A stretch of 64,000 nucleotides of DNA from Xylanibacter rarus. GTDB lineage: Bacteria > Bacteroidota > Bacteroidia > Bacteroidales > Bacteroidaceae. The stretch is from assembly GCF_001275135.1 (NCBI RefSeq), contig NZ_LFQU01000003.1, positions 1 to 64,000 of the forward strand, in the 5' to 3' direction. Below are positions 1 to 8,253 of this stretch, piece after piece. The position numbers and the translations under genes were made by a program. How positions within the stretch are numbered: the first letter of the stretch is position 1; each line of letters starts with the position of its first letter. The notes under the pieces were generated by a model, which saw only the letters and a program-made list of their open reading frames with translations, did no database searches and had not been told where the DNA came from.

Positions 1-1
1 G

Positions 2-346
2 ATTGCTCTTGGCGACTTCTATCAGAAGGGTCAGAAGGTGGTAGAGATGCTTGCCGGTAAAGGTATAAATGCTACGCTTATCAATCCCCGTTTTGTGTCA
101 GGCATTGACGAAGAAATGCTTGAAAGTCTGAAGAAAGACCACAAATTGGTTGTTACGATAGAAGACGGATGCATAGACGGTGGCTTCGGAGAGCGTATAA
201 GCCGCTATTACGGACCATCGGAAATGAAGACAATATGTTTCGGCGTGCGTAAGGCTCTTTACGACAGATATGATGTTGAGCAGCTGCTGCGCGACAACCA
301 TCTGACCGAGGAACAAATTGTTGCTGATGTTCTAAATCTTATTTAG
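2..346 (+). CDS. dxs: 1-deoxy-D-xylulose-5-phosphate synthase, C-terminal fragment
   Basis: Dxs condenses pyruvate and glyceraldehyde-3-phosphate into DXP, the TPP-dependent first step of the MEP isoprenoid pathway. Only the last 114 codons are visible. The frame is open from base 2 to a TAG stop. The fragment matches the C-terminal transketolase domain: a G-D-F-Y-Q-K-G start, then A-T-L-I-N-P-R-F-V, then V-T-I-E-D-G-C-I-D-G-G-F-G. The 5' part with the TPP site lies outside the window. The next gene is convergent, and a long palindrome fills the gap. Assigned from recognised family sequence; no sign of damage in the visible part. Confidence 0.9.
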   Translation: MALGDFYQKGQKVVEMLAGKGINATLINPRFVSGIDEEMLESLKKDHKLVVTIEDGCIDGGFGERISRYYGPSEMKTICFGVRKALYDRYDVEQLLRDNHLTEEQIVADVLNLI

Positions 347-353
347 AAAATTG

Positions 354-447
354 AGAATTGAGAATGGAGGATGGAGAATTATGATTTGTTTTATTACTCC
401 TATCCATCAAGAGTAATCATAATTCTCCATCCTCCATTCTCAATTCT
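354..447. repeat. Long perfect palindrome between convergent genes
   Basis: Two 33-base arms (354-386 and 415-447) are exact reverse complements around a 28-base loop. The arms are built from short purine-rich words such as GAGAATGGAGGATGGAG. A nested inverted pair, ATTACTC/GAGTAAT (393-399 and 411-417), lies inside. It sits between the ends of dxs and the ZIP gene, so it probably also ends transcription from both sides. The composition is unlike a simple GC-stem/T-tail terminator and suggests a dispersed palindromic repeat. Confidence 0.75.
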
Positions 448-460
448 AAATTATCATCTC

Positions 461-1240
461 TTATCCCAGCACGACGTCAAGAATCATCATGAGGACAAAA
501 CCGGCGGAAAAGCCAATTACGCCTATGTTGGAGTGTTCGCCTTCAGAGGCTTCGGGGATAAGCTCCTCGACAACAACGTAGATCATAGCTCCTGCCGCAA
601 AGGCCAGAAGATAAGGCAACACGGGCGTCATCATCGAGGCAAGCAGAATGACTATAAGTCCGCCTAACGGTTCTACTATTCCGCTGAGACTGCCTAAAAG
701 AAAAGATTTCATTCGGCTGTTGCCCTCTGCGCGCATGGGCATAGATATGATTGCACCTTCGGGAATGTTCTGTATTGCAATACCAAGTGACATGGCAAGG
801 GCTGCGGCTGCCGTTATACCGGCTCCGCTCTGCATGGCTCCTGCAAGTACTACGCCTACAGCCATGCCTTCAGGAAGATTGTGTATGGTGACGGCTAGCG
901 ACAGCATTGCCGTGCGTGACAGATGACTGCGCGGTCCTTCGGGCTTCGACTTGCCAAGATGAAGGTGTGGCGTGATATAGTCGATGGCCAGCAGGAAACC
1001 TATGCCTGCCAGAAAACCGACAGCTGCAGGCATGACAGACCATTTGTCCATATGGCTGCACATATTCATGCTGGGTATTAGAAGCGACCACACCGAGGCT
1101 GCCACCATAACGCCTGAGGCAAAGCCCAGCAGGGCTTTCTGCAGCAGCGGGGGCATGTCTTTCTTCATGAAAAACACGAAACCTGAACCTAACATTGTGC
1201 CCATCAGGGGGATGAGGAGTCCTAAGATTATTCCTTCCAT
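461..1240 (-). CDS. ZIP family divalent metal transporter
   Basis: Inner-membrane importer (family role: zinc or other divalent metal uptake) of 259 residues, the usual size for bacterial ZIP proteins of the GufA/ZupT type. About eight hydrophobic segments are visible. The metal-site signatures are present: H-N-L-P-E-G at residues 120-125 (TM4) and I-P-E-G-A at about 159-163 (TM5). A short His-containing loop (P-H-L-H-L-G) lies at 91-96. It is downstream of aguB on the same strand with a 72-base gap, so it may be the last gene of that transcript. Metal specificity cannot be read from the sequence. Confidence 0.9.
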   Translation of the reverse strand: MEGIILGLLIPLMGTMLGSGFVFFMKKDMPPLLQKALLGFASGVMVAASVWSLLIPSMNMCSHMDKWSVMPAAVGFLAGIGFLLAIDYITPHLHLGKSKPEGPRSHLSRTAMLSLAVTIHNLPEGMAVGVVLAGAMQSGAGITAAAALAMSLGIAIQNIPEGAIISMPMRAEGNSRMKSFLLGSLSGIVEPLGGLIVILLASMMTPVLPYLLAFAAGAMIYVVVEELIPEASEGEHSNIGVIGFSAGFVLMMILDVVLG

Positions 1241-1312
1241 TGCTGTTTTAATTATTTATGAGACAAATGAGACATATGTGACATTATGAATTTAACGCCA
1301 TGCTGTGATGTC

Positions 1313-2188
1313 TCAGTCGATAAAGCGCTTCACAATATCAGTGTATTTATCTATGCGGCGGTCGCGAAGGAACGGCCACCAACGGCGCACCTGCTCGCTG
1401 TGGGCCAGGTCGATGTCTATTACTTTGCGCTCTTCCTCATGGTCTGATGCCCTGTATAGCAGTTCGCCCTGCGGTCCGGCAACGAATGAGCTGCCCCAGA
1501 ACTCTATACCGCCCGTCATTCCCGACGGGTCGGTCTCGTGTCCCACGCGGTTTACGGCAACCACTGGCAGGCCGTTGGCTACGGCATGTCCGCGCTGCAC
1601 TGTTGTCCATGCCTCGCGCTGGCGCTGCTGTTCGGCAGGTTCGTCAGAGCTTTCAAAGCCTATGGCTGTGGGGTAGATTAGCATTTCGGCGCCCTGAAGA
1701 GCCATCAGACGGGCTGCTTCCGGATACCACTGATCCCAGCATACGAGCACGCCGAGACGTCCTACAGATGTGTCGATGGGGTGGAAACCAAGGTCGCCTG
1801 GTGTGAAATAAAATTTCTCGTAATATGCAGGATCGTCAGGAATGTGCATCTTACGGTATTTGCCTGCTATAGTTCCGTCGCGTTCTATCACCACGGCAGT
1901 GTTGTGGTAAAGTCCTGCTGCACGTTTTTCAAAAAGCGAAGTAACGATTACCACGCCAAGTTCTTTGGCCAGACTGCCGAAAAACTCGGTCGACGGACCG
2001 GGTATCGGCTCTGCCAGGTCGAAGTTGTTGACGTTCTCAACTTGGCAGAAGTACAGCGAGTTGTGCAACTCCTGCAATATTATCAGTTCTGCTCCTTCAG
2101 ATGCAAGTGCCTTTATGCTTTCTGCAAGGCGCTGCATGTTGTATTTCTTGTCAGCTGTGTTATGTTGCTGAATTATTCCTGTTTTCAT
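1313..2188 (-). CDS. aguB: N-carbamoylputrescine amidohydrolase
   Basis: Cytoplasmic carbon-nitrogen hydrolase that converts N-carbamoylputrescine to putrescine, CO2 and ammonia. It has 291 residues, the usual length. The nitrilase triad is complete: Glu40 (in I-I-L-Q-E-L-H), Lys113 (Y-R-K-M-H-I-P) and Cys150 (L-V-C-W-D-Q-W-Y-P-E). The C-W-D-Q-W-Y-P-E context is typical of AguB rather than of general nitrilases. The agmatine deiminase gene lies 93-139 bases upstream on the same strand, depending on the aguA start chosen. Together they give the two-step agmatine-to-putrescine route, so the specificity call is strong. Confidence 0.95.
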   Translation of the reverse strand: MKTGIIQQHNTADKKYNMQRLAESIKALASEGAELIILQELHNSLYFCQVENVNNFDLAEPIPGPSTEFFGSLAKELGVVIVTSLFEKRAAGLYHNTAVVIERDGTIAGKYRKMHIPDDPAYYEKFYFTPGDLGFHPIDTSVGRLGVLVCWDQWYPEAARLMALQGAEMLIYPTAIGFESSDEPAEQQRQREAWTTVQRGHAVANGLPVVAVNRVGHETDPSGMTGGIEFWGSSFVAGPQGELLYRASDHEEERKVIDIDLAHSEQVRRWWPFLRDRRIDKYTDIVKRFID

Positions 2189-2281
2189 TCTGTTTTGCTG
2201 TTGTTTTGTTTGATTTAATTTACGGCTGCTGCCTTATGCGTTGACATTCAGGACTTTATGAGCCGTATATGCTTTGATGAT

Positions 2282-3328
2282 TTATTGTTTCTGTTCTGTT
2301 ATTTTGCTGTAGAGCTGCATCGTACAGCAGTGCAGCGAGCCATGCTGACGTATAACGGTGCGGCTGTCTATGCCTATGACATCTCTGTCGGGGAAGGCCG
2401 CTTTGATTACTCTTTCGGCTTCAGCATCGTTGTCTGGCTGATTGTATGTAGGATAAATCACGGCGCCGTTCACTATCACATAGTTGGCGTAAGTGGCCGG
2501 AAGCCTGTCGCCGTCGTCATATATTGCCGCAGGCATGGGCAGGCGCATCAGTCTGTATGGCTTGCCGTCGGCTGTACGGAACGTCTTCAGCTGTTCTTCC
2601 ATGCGTTTCAGGTCGTCATAGTGGCTGTCGCTCTTGTCGTCACATCCTATATATAATAAGGTGTCGTCGGGAGCTATTCTTACCAGTGTGTCTATGTGGC
2701 CGTCGGTGTCGTCGCCTTCAAGATGTCCGTAGTCTATCCATAAGATGCGTTCGGCATGCAGCATGCTTTTCAGTTTCAGCTCTATCTCGCTGCGTGTTAA
2801 CGGCTGGTTGCGGTGAGGTGCCAGAAGACACTGACTTGTGGTCAGCACGGTGCCGCGTCCGTCGCTCTCAATAGATCCGCCTTCCAGCACAAAGCTGTTA
2901 AGGTCGGTGTAAGTGCCTTCTACGACACCGTTGTCGTACAGACTGCGGTTTATGGCGTTGTCAAGAGCGGCCTCAAACTTGTCGCCCCATCCGTTAAAGC
3001 GGAAGTCGAGCAGCGTGTAGGTGCCGTCGCCGCCAAGTGTTATGAATCCGTGGTCGCGTGCCCATGTGTCGTTTGTGGGGCATTTATGGAATATTATATT
3101 GTCCAACTGACAGCTTGTCAGTCTCTTGCTGAGTTCCTTTTTTACCAATTCCGGCTCAGGGGCAACCACGAGCAGCTTCTCATATCGTGTTATGGCGTCA
3201 GCCATTTCGGCGTATGTTGCGCATATATCGTCAAGATACTCACGCCAGTCGGTGCCTTCGTGCGGCCATGTCAGCTGTATGGCGCTTTGATTTGCCCATT
3301 CGGGCAGCAATATGGCATTGTTGTTCAT
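2282..3328 (-). CDS. aguA: Agmatine deiminase
   Basis: Hydrolyses agmatine to N-carbamoylputrescine and ammonia, the step before AguB. It belongs to the peptidyl-arginine-deiminase fold. The chosen ATG gives 348 residues (M-N-N-N-A-I-L-L-P-E-W); an in-frame ATG at 3361 would add 11 residues. Family landmarks are W-P-H near the N-terminus, T-W-A-R-D-H-G, the Gly/Glu-rich E-G-G-S-I-E, G-H-I-D-T-L-V-R, and a C-terminal G-S-L-H-C-C carrying the nucleophilic Cys at about residues 334-335. A well-formed promoter lies 60-95 bases upstream. Probably co-transcribed with aguB and perhaps the ZIP gene. Confidence 0.95.
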   Translation of the reverse strand: MNNNAILLPEWANQSAIQLTWPHEGTDWREYLDDICATYAEMADAITRYEKLLVVAPEPELVKKELSKRLTSCQLDNIIFHKCPTNDTWARDHGFITLGGDGTYTLLDFRFNGWGDKFEAALDNAINRSLYDNGVVEGTYTDLNSFVLEGGSIESDGRGTVLTTSQCLLAPHRNQPLTRSEIELKLKSMLHAERILWIDYGHLEGDDTDGHIDTLVRIAPDDTLLYIGCDDKSDSHYDDLKRMEEQLKTFRTADGKPYRLMRLPMPAAIYDDGDRLPATYANYVIVNGAVIYPTYNQPDNDAEAERVIKAAFPDRDVIGIDSRTVIRQHGSLHCCTMQLYSKITEQKQ

Positions 3329-3391
3329 ACTTCTTGCTTCGGTTTTGTTTATGTTATGCAAAATGTGTGTATGTCTTTTCTGATTGCTTTA

Positions 3392-3423
3392 CAAAAATAA
3401 TATAAGTGTGGATAATGAGCAAA
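3392..3423 (-). promoter_or_regulatory. Bacteroidota-type promoter of aguA-aguB
   Basis: On the minus strand, TTTG (3423-3420), 20 bases, then TATTTTTG (3399-3392), matching the primary sigma consensus TTTG-N19-21-TAnnTTTG. Transcription would start near 3386, a short distance before either possible aguA start. Confidence 0.7.
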
Positions 3424-3564
3424 TAAAAGCTGCATTTTATTATATAAGGTGTCATTATGTCAGATTTTCGTTGATGTAAATCAACCTGTTTGACGCATGT
3501 CAAAATAGAGGCACTATAAGCCAAATTCATAGACAAAAACGTTCTGACATGCTGAAAATGGTAT

Positions 3565-3572
3565 TACCTTTG
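3565..3572 (+). promoter_or_regulatory. -7 element upstream of the 34-codon gene
   Basis: TACCTTTG matches the Bacteroidota -7 box exactly. No clear TTTG is present at the expected -33 position, so the promoter may be weak or activated. It would give a leader of about 80 bases before the small gene. Confidence 0.5.
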
Positions 3573-3657
3573 CGTTAGAAATAAAGGAAAAAGGATAACA
3601 AGGATGTGAAGATGCATCCTACAGGTAGAAATTAAAAATAGGAAAGGTAAAAAGATT

Positions 3658-3762
3658 ATGAAAAAGATTGTTAACAGGATTTTAGACAACAAGAAGTTCA
3701 ACAAGTATTGTGTGAACGTTTTGAAAATGTACAACTACGGACGCGTAAACATGCCTGTTTAA
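3658..3762 (+). CDS. Small isolated gene, 34 codons, unknown function
   Basis: Reads M-K-K-I-V-N-R-I-L-D-N-K-K-F-N-K-Y-C-V-N and continues to a Pro-Val end. I do not recognise a family. The peptide is basic (seven Lys, two Arg), rich in Asn and Tyr, has one Cys and no membrane segment. It looks like a real unit because it has its own -7 box, an 80-base leader with a small hairpin (AGGATG 3601-3606 / CATCCT 3615-3620), an A-rich region before the ATG and a dedicated terminator. No larger gene follows before that terminator, so it is not an obvious attenuator leader. An alternative is a small RNA that happens to carry an ORF. Confidence 0.5.
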   Translation: MKKIVNRILDNKKFNKYCVNVLKMYNYGRVNMPV

Positions 3763-3783
3763 GCTGACGTAGAATAAAAAGAG

Positions 3784-3830
3784 TCGGGCTGGTCTTATAG
3801 CATAAGCTGTAAAATCAGCCCGATTTTCTT
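3784..3830 (+). terminator. Rho-independent terminator of the 34-codon gene
   Basis: TCGGGCTG (3784-3791) pairs with CAGCCCGA (3816-3823), with an inner CTTA/TAAG stem, followed by TTTTCTT. It separates the small gene from the nuclease gene that starts at 3868. Confidence 0.8.
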
Positions 3831-3867
3831 GTTTATAACCGTATAAATAGCTATCTTCGCAGATGAT

Positions 3868-4731
3868 ATGAAGAACTTTAGAACTTATTTTTTATTGCTT
3901 ATTGCGGTCGTTGCGCTGTGTTCGTGCGACTTGGCAAAGAATAACAAGGCGCTTATCAGCGAGGCTGGCAAGGCGCTGGTAGAGGAACTTGACCAGAAAG
4001 ACGGCGAGGCCGGGGCATGCGATGCGTCTGCCGGAGCTGCAGAAGCCGATGACAAGCTGGTTATGCAGACATCACCAAAGGGGACACCTGAGCAGATACT
4101 GAAGCGCACGGGGTATGTGGCATCGTATAACAAGGCCACTCTGCTGCCGAACTGGGTGGCATGGCATCTTACGGCTGAACGCACCGAGGGAAGCGCAAAG
4201 CGCTCGGGCGTAGACTTTGCAGAGGACACGGAAGTGCCGGAGCCGCGCGCAACAGACTGGGACTACTATAATTCGGGCTACGACCGTGGCCACATGTGTC
4301 CGGCTGCCGACAACAAATGGAGCAAGAAAGCCATGGAAGAGTCGTTCCTCTTTACCAACATGTGTCCGCAGAACGGCAATCTTAACCGCGGCGACTGGAA
4401 CGAGATGGAGATGGCATGCCGCAAATGGGCTAAGAAATACGGCGACTTGTACATAGTCTGCGGCCCTATATTATATAAAGGTAAGCACAAGACAATAGGC
4501 AAGAACAAGGTGGTTGTGCCCGAGGCATTTTTCAAAGTAGTGCTGCGCACGGGCGATAATCCGCAGGCAATAGGCTTTATCTACAAGAATACTTCAGGCA
4601 ACCAGCCAAAAGATTCATACGTTAACACCGTAGACGAGGTGGAGCGCATCACGGGCATTGACTTCTTCCCTTCGCTTCCTGATGATGTCGAGAAAAATGT
4701 GGAAGCTACGGCAGACATTGCAAATTGGTAA
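3868..4731 (+). CDS. Exported DNA/RNA non-specific endonuclease (NUC1 family), lipoprotein
   Basis: Secreted Mg-dependent sugar-non-specific nuclease, probably for nucleic-acid scavenging. It has 287 residues. An N-terminal signal ends in the lipobox-like L-C-S-C (Cys at about residue 20). A low-complexity Ala/Glu/Asp linker follows to about residue 60, then the NUC1 domain. The catalytic D-R-G-H motif is at residues 139-142. The metal-site region follows as N-M-C-P-Q-N-x3-N-R-G-D-W-N-E-M-E. Both motifs are intact. It has a 37-base gap to the next gene on the same strand. The lipoprotein call rests on a non-ideal lipobox. Confidence 0.92.
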   Translation: MKNFRTYFLLLIAVVALCSCDLAKNNKALISEAGKALVEELDQKDGEAGACDASAGAAEADDKLVMQTSPKGTPEQILKRTGYVASYNKATLLPNWVAWHLTAERTEGSAKRSGVDFAEDTEVPEPRATDWDYYNSGYDRGHMCPAADNKWSKKAMEESFLFTNMCPQNGNLNRGDWNEMEMACRKWAKKYGDLYIVCGPILYKGKHKTIGKNKVVVPEAFFKVVLRTGDNPQAIGFIYKNTSGNQPKDSYVNTVDEVERITGIDFFPSLPDDVEKNVEATADIANW

Positions 4732-4768
4732 CTCCGCAGCTATAATCAACACAGAATAAATATAAGAC

Positions 4769-6460
4769 ATGAAAACAATATCAGGCTTGATAAAATGTTC
4801 GTTTTTTGTAATAGCCGCAATTTCGATAGCCGCATCTTGCGATAGCGGTCGTTCGTCGTCAACACTCAGACTTGTTGACAGTCTGGCTGAAGACAATCCG
4901 GATTCAGCCTATAATATATTGTATTCGATGACGACTTTCGACCTGTCTTCTGAAGAAGATGTTGCTTATTACGACATGCTTATGTCGTATGTCCTTAGTC
5001 GGCTTGTGGTTAACACAGATTCGGTTGCATTGAAACGCAGCATCACTTATTATGCAGATACCGACAACAAGCCCATGTTGCAGCGCTGTTGGCTTTATAT
5101 GGGCATGATCAGGCTTAGGCAAGGTGCTTCGCCTGATGATGTGGAATGTGATTTGATAAGGGCGGCACGCCTGATTGACGATGTGAGAGACTCTGTCATG
5201 GCAATGCGCATATATGAGCATTTGGCCATGCTCAACATGAAGCAACATGACACAATAAACGCTTTGCGCTATGCACGTATGCTTAACACAATATCAGCCG
5301 GCATTGTCAGCAATGAGTGGCGAATGCGTGGAAATAACGCCATGGCGCTTGCCATGGGACTTGCCGGACGGCGCGACAGCATGCTGACGTATGTGGCAAA
5401 GGCTGAACAATGTATACCTGACAGTTTTGTGCCTGGTATGAATAATGTTTACAACAAGATTGCTTTCATGCAGATGCATATTGGGCATGGCGACATGAGG
5501 TTTGCAAAGAAAATGCTCAATGTGTCGCTTTATGGCGGTAGCGACTGGCGTTCACTTAATCTGCTGGCTGATTTATATTTGAAGACTGGTCGTGAGAAGG
5601 ATGCCTTCTCGCTGGTAAATGTACTGATGTCTTCAGATAACGCAAAATCTAATGTATGGCTTTACAATTCATTGAGCGAATATTATGCTGCAAAGGGACA
5701 GTTTAAGGAAGCTTATATTATGAAATGCCGTCGCGATTCGGCATTTACGGTAGTTAACAGACTTGTTAATGCTAACTTTGCAACAGATTTATGGCAAAAA
5801 TATGACCAAGAGGTTGTCAGGCGTTTTGCAAGGCGCAAAATGACAATGATAGTTTTTATTTGTTTTGTCGTAATTACGTCGGTGCTTTCAGCATTTGTTG
5901 TTTCCGGGCGAAGGCTGCGTAAGCGTGCCGCACAGATAAGCGCATTGAAAAACGATTTGCTGCAGATGCAGATAAGAATAAATAAGATAAAGGAAGACGG
6001 TGATAAGACTGTAAAAGAAAAGACAGAGGCTTTAAAGACCATTATTGGTGAAAAGCAGGCTGCTATAACAGAGCTAAGCGGCAAACTTTCGGTAAGCAAG
6101 GACGAACTGAAAGACTATTTGTCGCGTTTCGAAGAAATAGAGCATGGATTGCATTATCTTTACAGCGTGATGCGCAATGAGAATATTTCTCAACTTAACA
6201 AGAGCGAACGCGAATCGCTTATAGAGTGCTATAGGGTTATAGACATGACTTTTGTTCATCGTATAGAGAAACTTGAAGGCAGCAAACTTACCATTCAGGA
6301 GAAACTGTTTTGCGTGTTGCGCAATATGGGTAAGGATGAAAACATAATAAAGTATATGCTTGGTCTTTCGGACGAAGCATATCGTAAAACGCGGAGCAGG
6401 GCACTTAACAAGCTGCGAAATGATAAAGAAACTATTGATATAGCGGACAAAATTAAGTGA
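4769..6460 (+). CDS. TPR-containing transmembrane regulator with C-terminal HTH
   Basis: 563 residues. The start is lipoprotein-like (I-A-A-S-C at about 20-24). A helical TPR-type region, presumably periplasmic, covers roughly 30-340. One strong membrane segment at 358-378 is followed by Arg/Lys-rich residues, a coiled coil (about 385-460) and a C-terminal segment (about 505-560) with the look of a LuxR/sigma-region-4 helix-turn-helix (I-I-K-Y-M-L-G-L-S-D-E-A-Y-R-K-T-R-S-R-A). Bacteroidota have many such one-component regulators that link envelope status to transcription. The adjacent outer-membrane protein gene with its own promoter is a plausible target; that is inference. The last codons form the left arm of the terminator. 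Confidence 0.75.
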   Translation: MKTISGLIKCSFFVIAAISIAASCDSGRSSSTLRLVDSLAEDNPDSAYNILYSMTTFDLSSEEDVAYYDMLMSYVLSRLVVNTDSVALKRSITYYADTDNKPMLQRCWLYMGMIRLRQGASPDDVECDLIRAARLIDDVRDSVMAMRIYEHLAMLNMKQHDTINALRYARMLNTISAGIVSNEWRMRGNNAMALAMGLAGRRDSMLTYVAKAEQCIPDSFVPGMNNVYNKIAFMQMHIGHGDMRFAKKMLNVSLYGGSDWRSLNLLADLYLKTGREKDAFSLVNVLMSSDNAKSNVWLYNSLSEYYAAKGQFKEAYIMKCRRDSAFTVVNRLVNANFATDLWQKYDQEVVRRFARRKMTMIVFICFVVITSVLSAFVVSGRRLRKRAAQISALKNDLLQMQIRINKIKEDGDKTVKEKTEALKTIIGEKQAAITELSGKLSVSKDELKDYLSRFEEIEHGLHYLYSVMRNENISQLNKSERESLIECYRVIDMTFVHRIEKLEGSKLTIQEKLFCVLRNMGKDENIIKYMLGLSDEAYRKTRSRALNKLRNDKETIDIADKIK

Positions 6461-6475
6461 TTTTGTCCGCTTTTG
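6443..6475 (+). terminator. Terminator overlapping the regulator's stop codon
   Basis: GCGGACAAAAT (6443-6453) and ATTTTGTCCGC (6460-6470) form a perfect 11-bp stem with a 6-base loop, then TTTTGTTT. The left arm is inside the coding sequence. Confidence 0.85.
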
Positions 6476-6530
6476 TTTATGTAACTTATTGATTTTCAGT
6501 GATTACCGAAAATTGGTTTTGTCCGCGCTG

Positions 6531-6562
6531 TTTGCAGGTTTGTATGCGTTTGTATACCTTTG
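6531..6562 (+). promoter_or_regulatory. Promoter of the outer-membrane protein gene
   Basis: TTTG (6531-6534), 20 bases, TACCTTTG (6555-6562): a full match to the Bacteroidota consensus. It starts the 6596 gene separately from the upstream regulator. Confidence 0.75.
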
Positions 6563-6595
6563 CGACAGTTTCTAATATTAATATAATAAATAAAA

Positions 6596-7279
6596 ATGAA
6601 AAAGATTTTATTGTTTATTTTATGTGTTGCATCTCTGCATGTTAACGCTCAAGGATTAAAGTTCGGCGTGCATGCCGGCACAGATTTGCTGTGGTATTCG
6701 GCTAAGAACAATCCTCCGTTTGATGAGTCAAAGATGAAATCAGGATTTGTTGTGGGCGGTGATGTTGCCTATACATTCAACAATAATGTTGCTTTGGCAT
6801 CGGGGATAAGCCTGCTTGTATCTAACGGACAGTTCAGTGCATTGACGGAATACTATCCGGTAGAGATGAAGTTCAGCGAGGTTAACGTGAAGACAATGTC
6901 GCTCGAGATACCTCTGAAAGTGGGCTATACCTTCAGGTTGGGCAGCAGCATATCGCTTACTCCTATGGTTGGGTTTTATGGGCGTTATGGTGTCGACTCA
7001 TTTAAAGGCGATGTCGTATCATGCATTGGCGGAACGTCTGGGGCTAATACCATAACAGAGAGCTGGAAGCCATACAACGGATATACCAGCAGCCGGATTG
7101 ACACATATACGATATCACCGATAAAGAGATGGGATTTTGGCTGCAGCGCGGAACTTAAGCTGACCGTGAAAGACCATTATGTGATTTCAGCCGGATATAT
7201 GCGTGGGTTGATTAATCAGGACGACTATTATAAAATCAACAACAATAGTCTGCGTCTAACTCTTGGATATGTGTTCTGA
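6596..7279 (+). CDS. Outer-membrane beta-barrel protein
   Basis: 227 residues with a cleavable signal (M-K-K-I-L-L-F-I-L-C...N-A-Q, cleaved after about residue 19). Alternating amphipathic strands follow, ending in R-L-T-L-G-Y-V-F, with the C-terminal aromatic typical of barrels inserted by the Bam machinery. It resembles the OmpA-barrel/porin-family domain common in Bacteroidota; no plug or peptidoglycan-binding domain. It has its own promoter. A degenerate copy of its 3' end lies at 8254-8440. Substrate unknown. Confidence 0.8.
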   Translation: MKKILLFILCVASLHVNAQGLKFGVHAGTDLLWYSAKNNPPFDESKMKSGFVVGGDVAYTFNNNVALASGISLLVSNGQFSALTEYYPVEMKFSEVNVKTMSLEIPLKVGYTFRLGSSISLTPMVGFYGRYGVDSFKGDVVSCIGGTSGANTITESWKPYNGYTSSRIDTYTISPIKRWDFGCSAELKLTVKDHYVISAGYMRGLINQDDYYKINNNSLRLTLGYVF

Positions 7280-7657
7280 CACAACAAAAAGTGCAAAAAA
7301 CACATTCATATCTGACATGATTATGGATATTTAAGACAATTGCAGTGATAGGCAATGCCTTATGGCAATTTTCTGAAACGACAGGAACTTATCGGCATGG
7401 GGCTGTATGGTAACGGCCGGGTATGTGTCGGATAGTTCTTGTCGTGAGTTGTTGTGGCGGTATGTGTTAATCAATGATAGTTGTTCAATGCAACTTAAAG
7501 TTGTCATTGTTGATGGTGTGAAAATACGGCTACCCCGATAAATATAGGGAAAAAGTGAAAAAAATATTGGCGGTGAAACCATTTTGACAGGGAAACCGGG
7601 AAATCATTTGAACGGAATATATATCAAGAAAGATTAAACTAATTAAATTTTATATCT
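7280..7657. other. Intergenic stretch between two barrel genes
   Basis: 378 bases with no supported gene. No clear terminator after the first barrel gene and no full promoter before the second were found. The 40 bases before 7658 are AT-rich, as usual ahead of a Bacteroidota start codon. Confidence 0.5.
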
Positions 7658-8236
7658 ATGGTACGGACAAGAAGAATATTTGTATCAATAATAGTGGCGA
7701 GCTTCATTTCTGTAACTGCTTTAGCGCAATCAAAATTACATTTTGACTTAGACTACCAATACAGCCTTGGCTTGTCTGAAAATTTCGCAGAATATACGTA
7801 TAATAGAGGCTCGTATAAGATGGGTGGCAACTTGTTGCAAGTCGCTGCGCGCTACGATGTGGCAACACAATGGTCGGTCGGGATAGGCATGGGATTGGCT
7901 CGTTACACCGAACCTGACTTTAATACATACCCAGTGTTTGCGACATTGCGCTATAAACCAGTAAGGAAACAGCCACAGGCATATCTGTTTACAGATTTAG
8001 GTTATGGTCTGAAGTTGGGTGATGATAGCAACTCCGGCTTTTCGGGAAGATTAGGTATTGGTTATACTTGGATGATAATGCGACATTTCGGACTGAATTT
8101 TCAGATTGCGTATGACTTAAAAAACTTTTGTGATATTACAACAGCTTATTATAATGAGGCAATGGATAAAACTGAATTTTTCAAGAGTAATAGCACACGG
8201 CACTCTATTTCTTTTGGAATAGGCCTGACATTCTAA
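7658..8236 (+). CDS. Outer-membrane beta-barrel protein (second)
   Basis: 192 residues with a signal peptide ending A-L-A-Q (about residue 24). Amphipathic strands follow, with many Tyr and Gly residues and the C-terminus H-S-I-S-F-G-I-G-L-T-F, a typical barrel end. It is not obviously a copy of the 6596 product, although both are small porin-family barrels. It is followed by the pseudogene remnant of a third barrel. Function unknown. Confidence 0.75.
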   Translation: MVRTRRIFVSIIVASFISVTALAQSKLHFDLDYQYSLGLSENFAEYTYNRGSYKMGGNLLQVAARYDVATQWSVGIGMGLARYTEPDFNTYPVFATLRYKPVRKQPQAYLFTDLGYGLKLGDDSNSGFSGRLGIGYTWMIMRHFGLNFQIAYDLKNFCDITTAYYNEAMDKTEFFKSNSTRHSISFGIGLTF

Positions 8237-8253
8237 TATGTTGAGTCAGATAT

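Noticed and set aside
461-667. Plus-strand ORFs opposite the ZIP, aguA/aguB and nhaC genes (for example 371-667, 2813-3400, 9231-9527)
   Set aside because: Shadows of real minus-strand genes; no family match, signal or promoter.
3565-3830. Attenuator leader peptide for the nuclease gene
   Set aside because: The 34-codon ORF has no run of one amino acid, and the terminator has no competing antiterminator that I can see.
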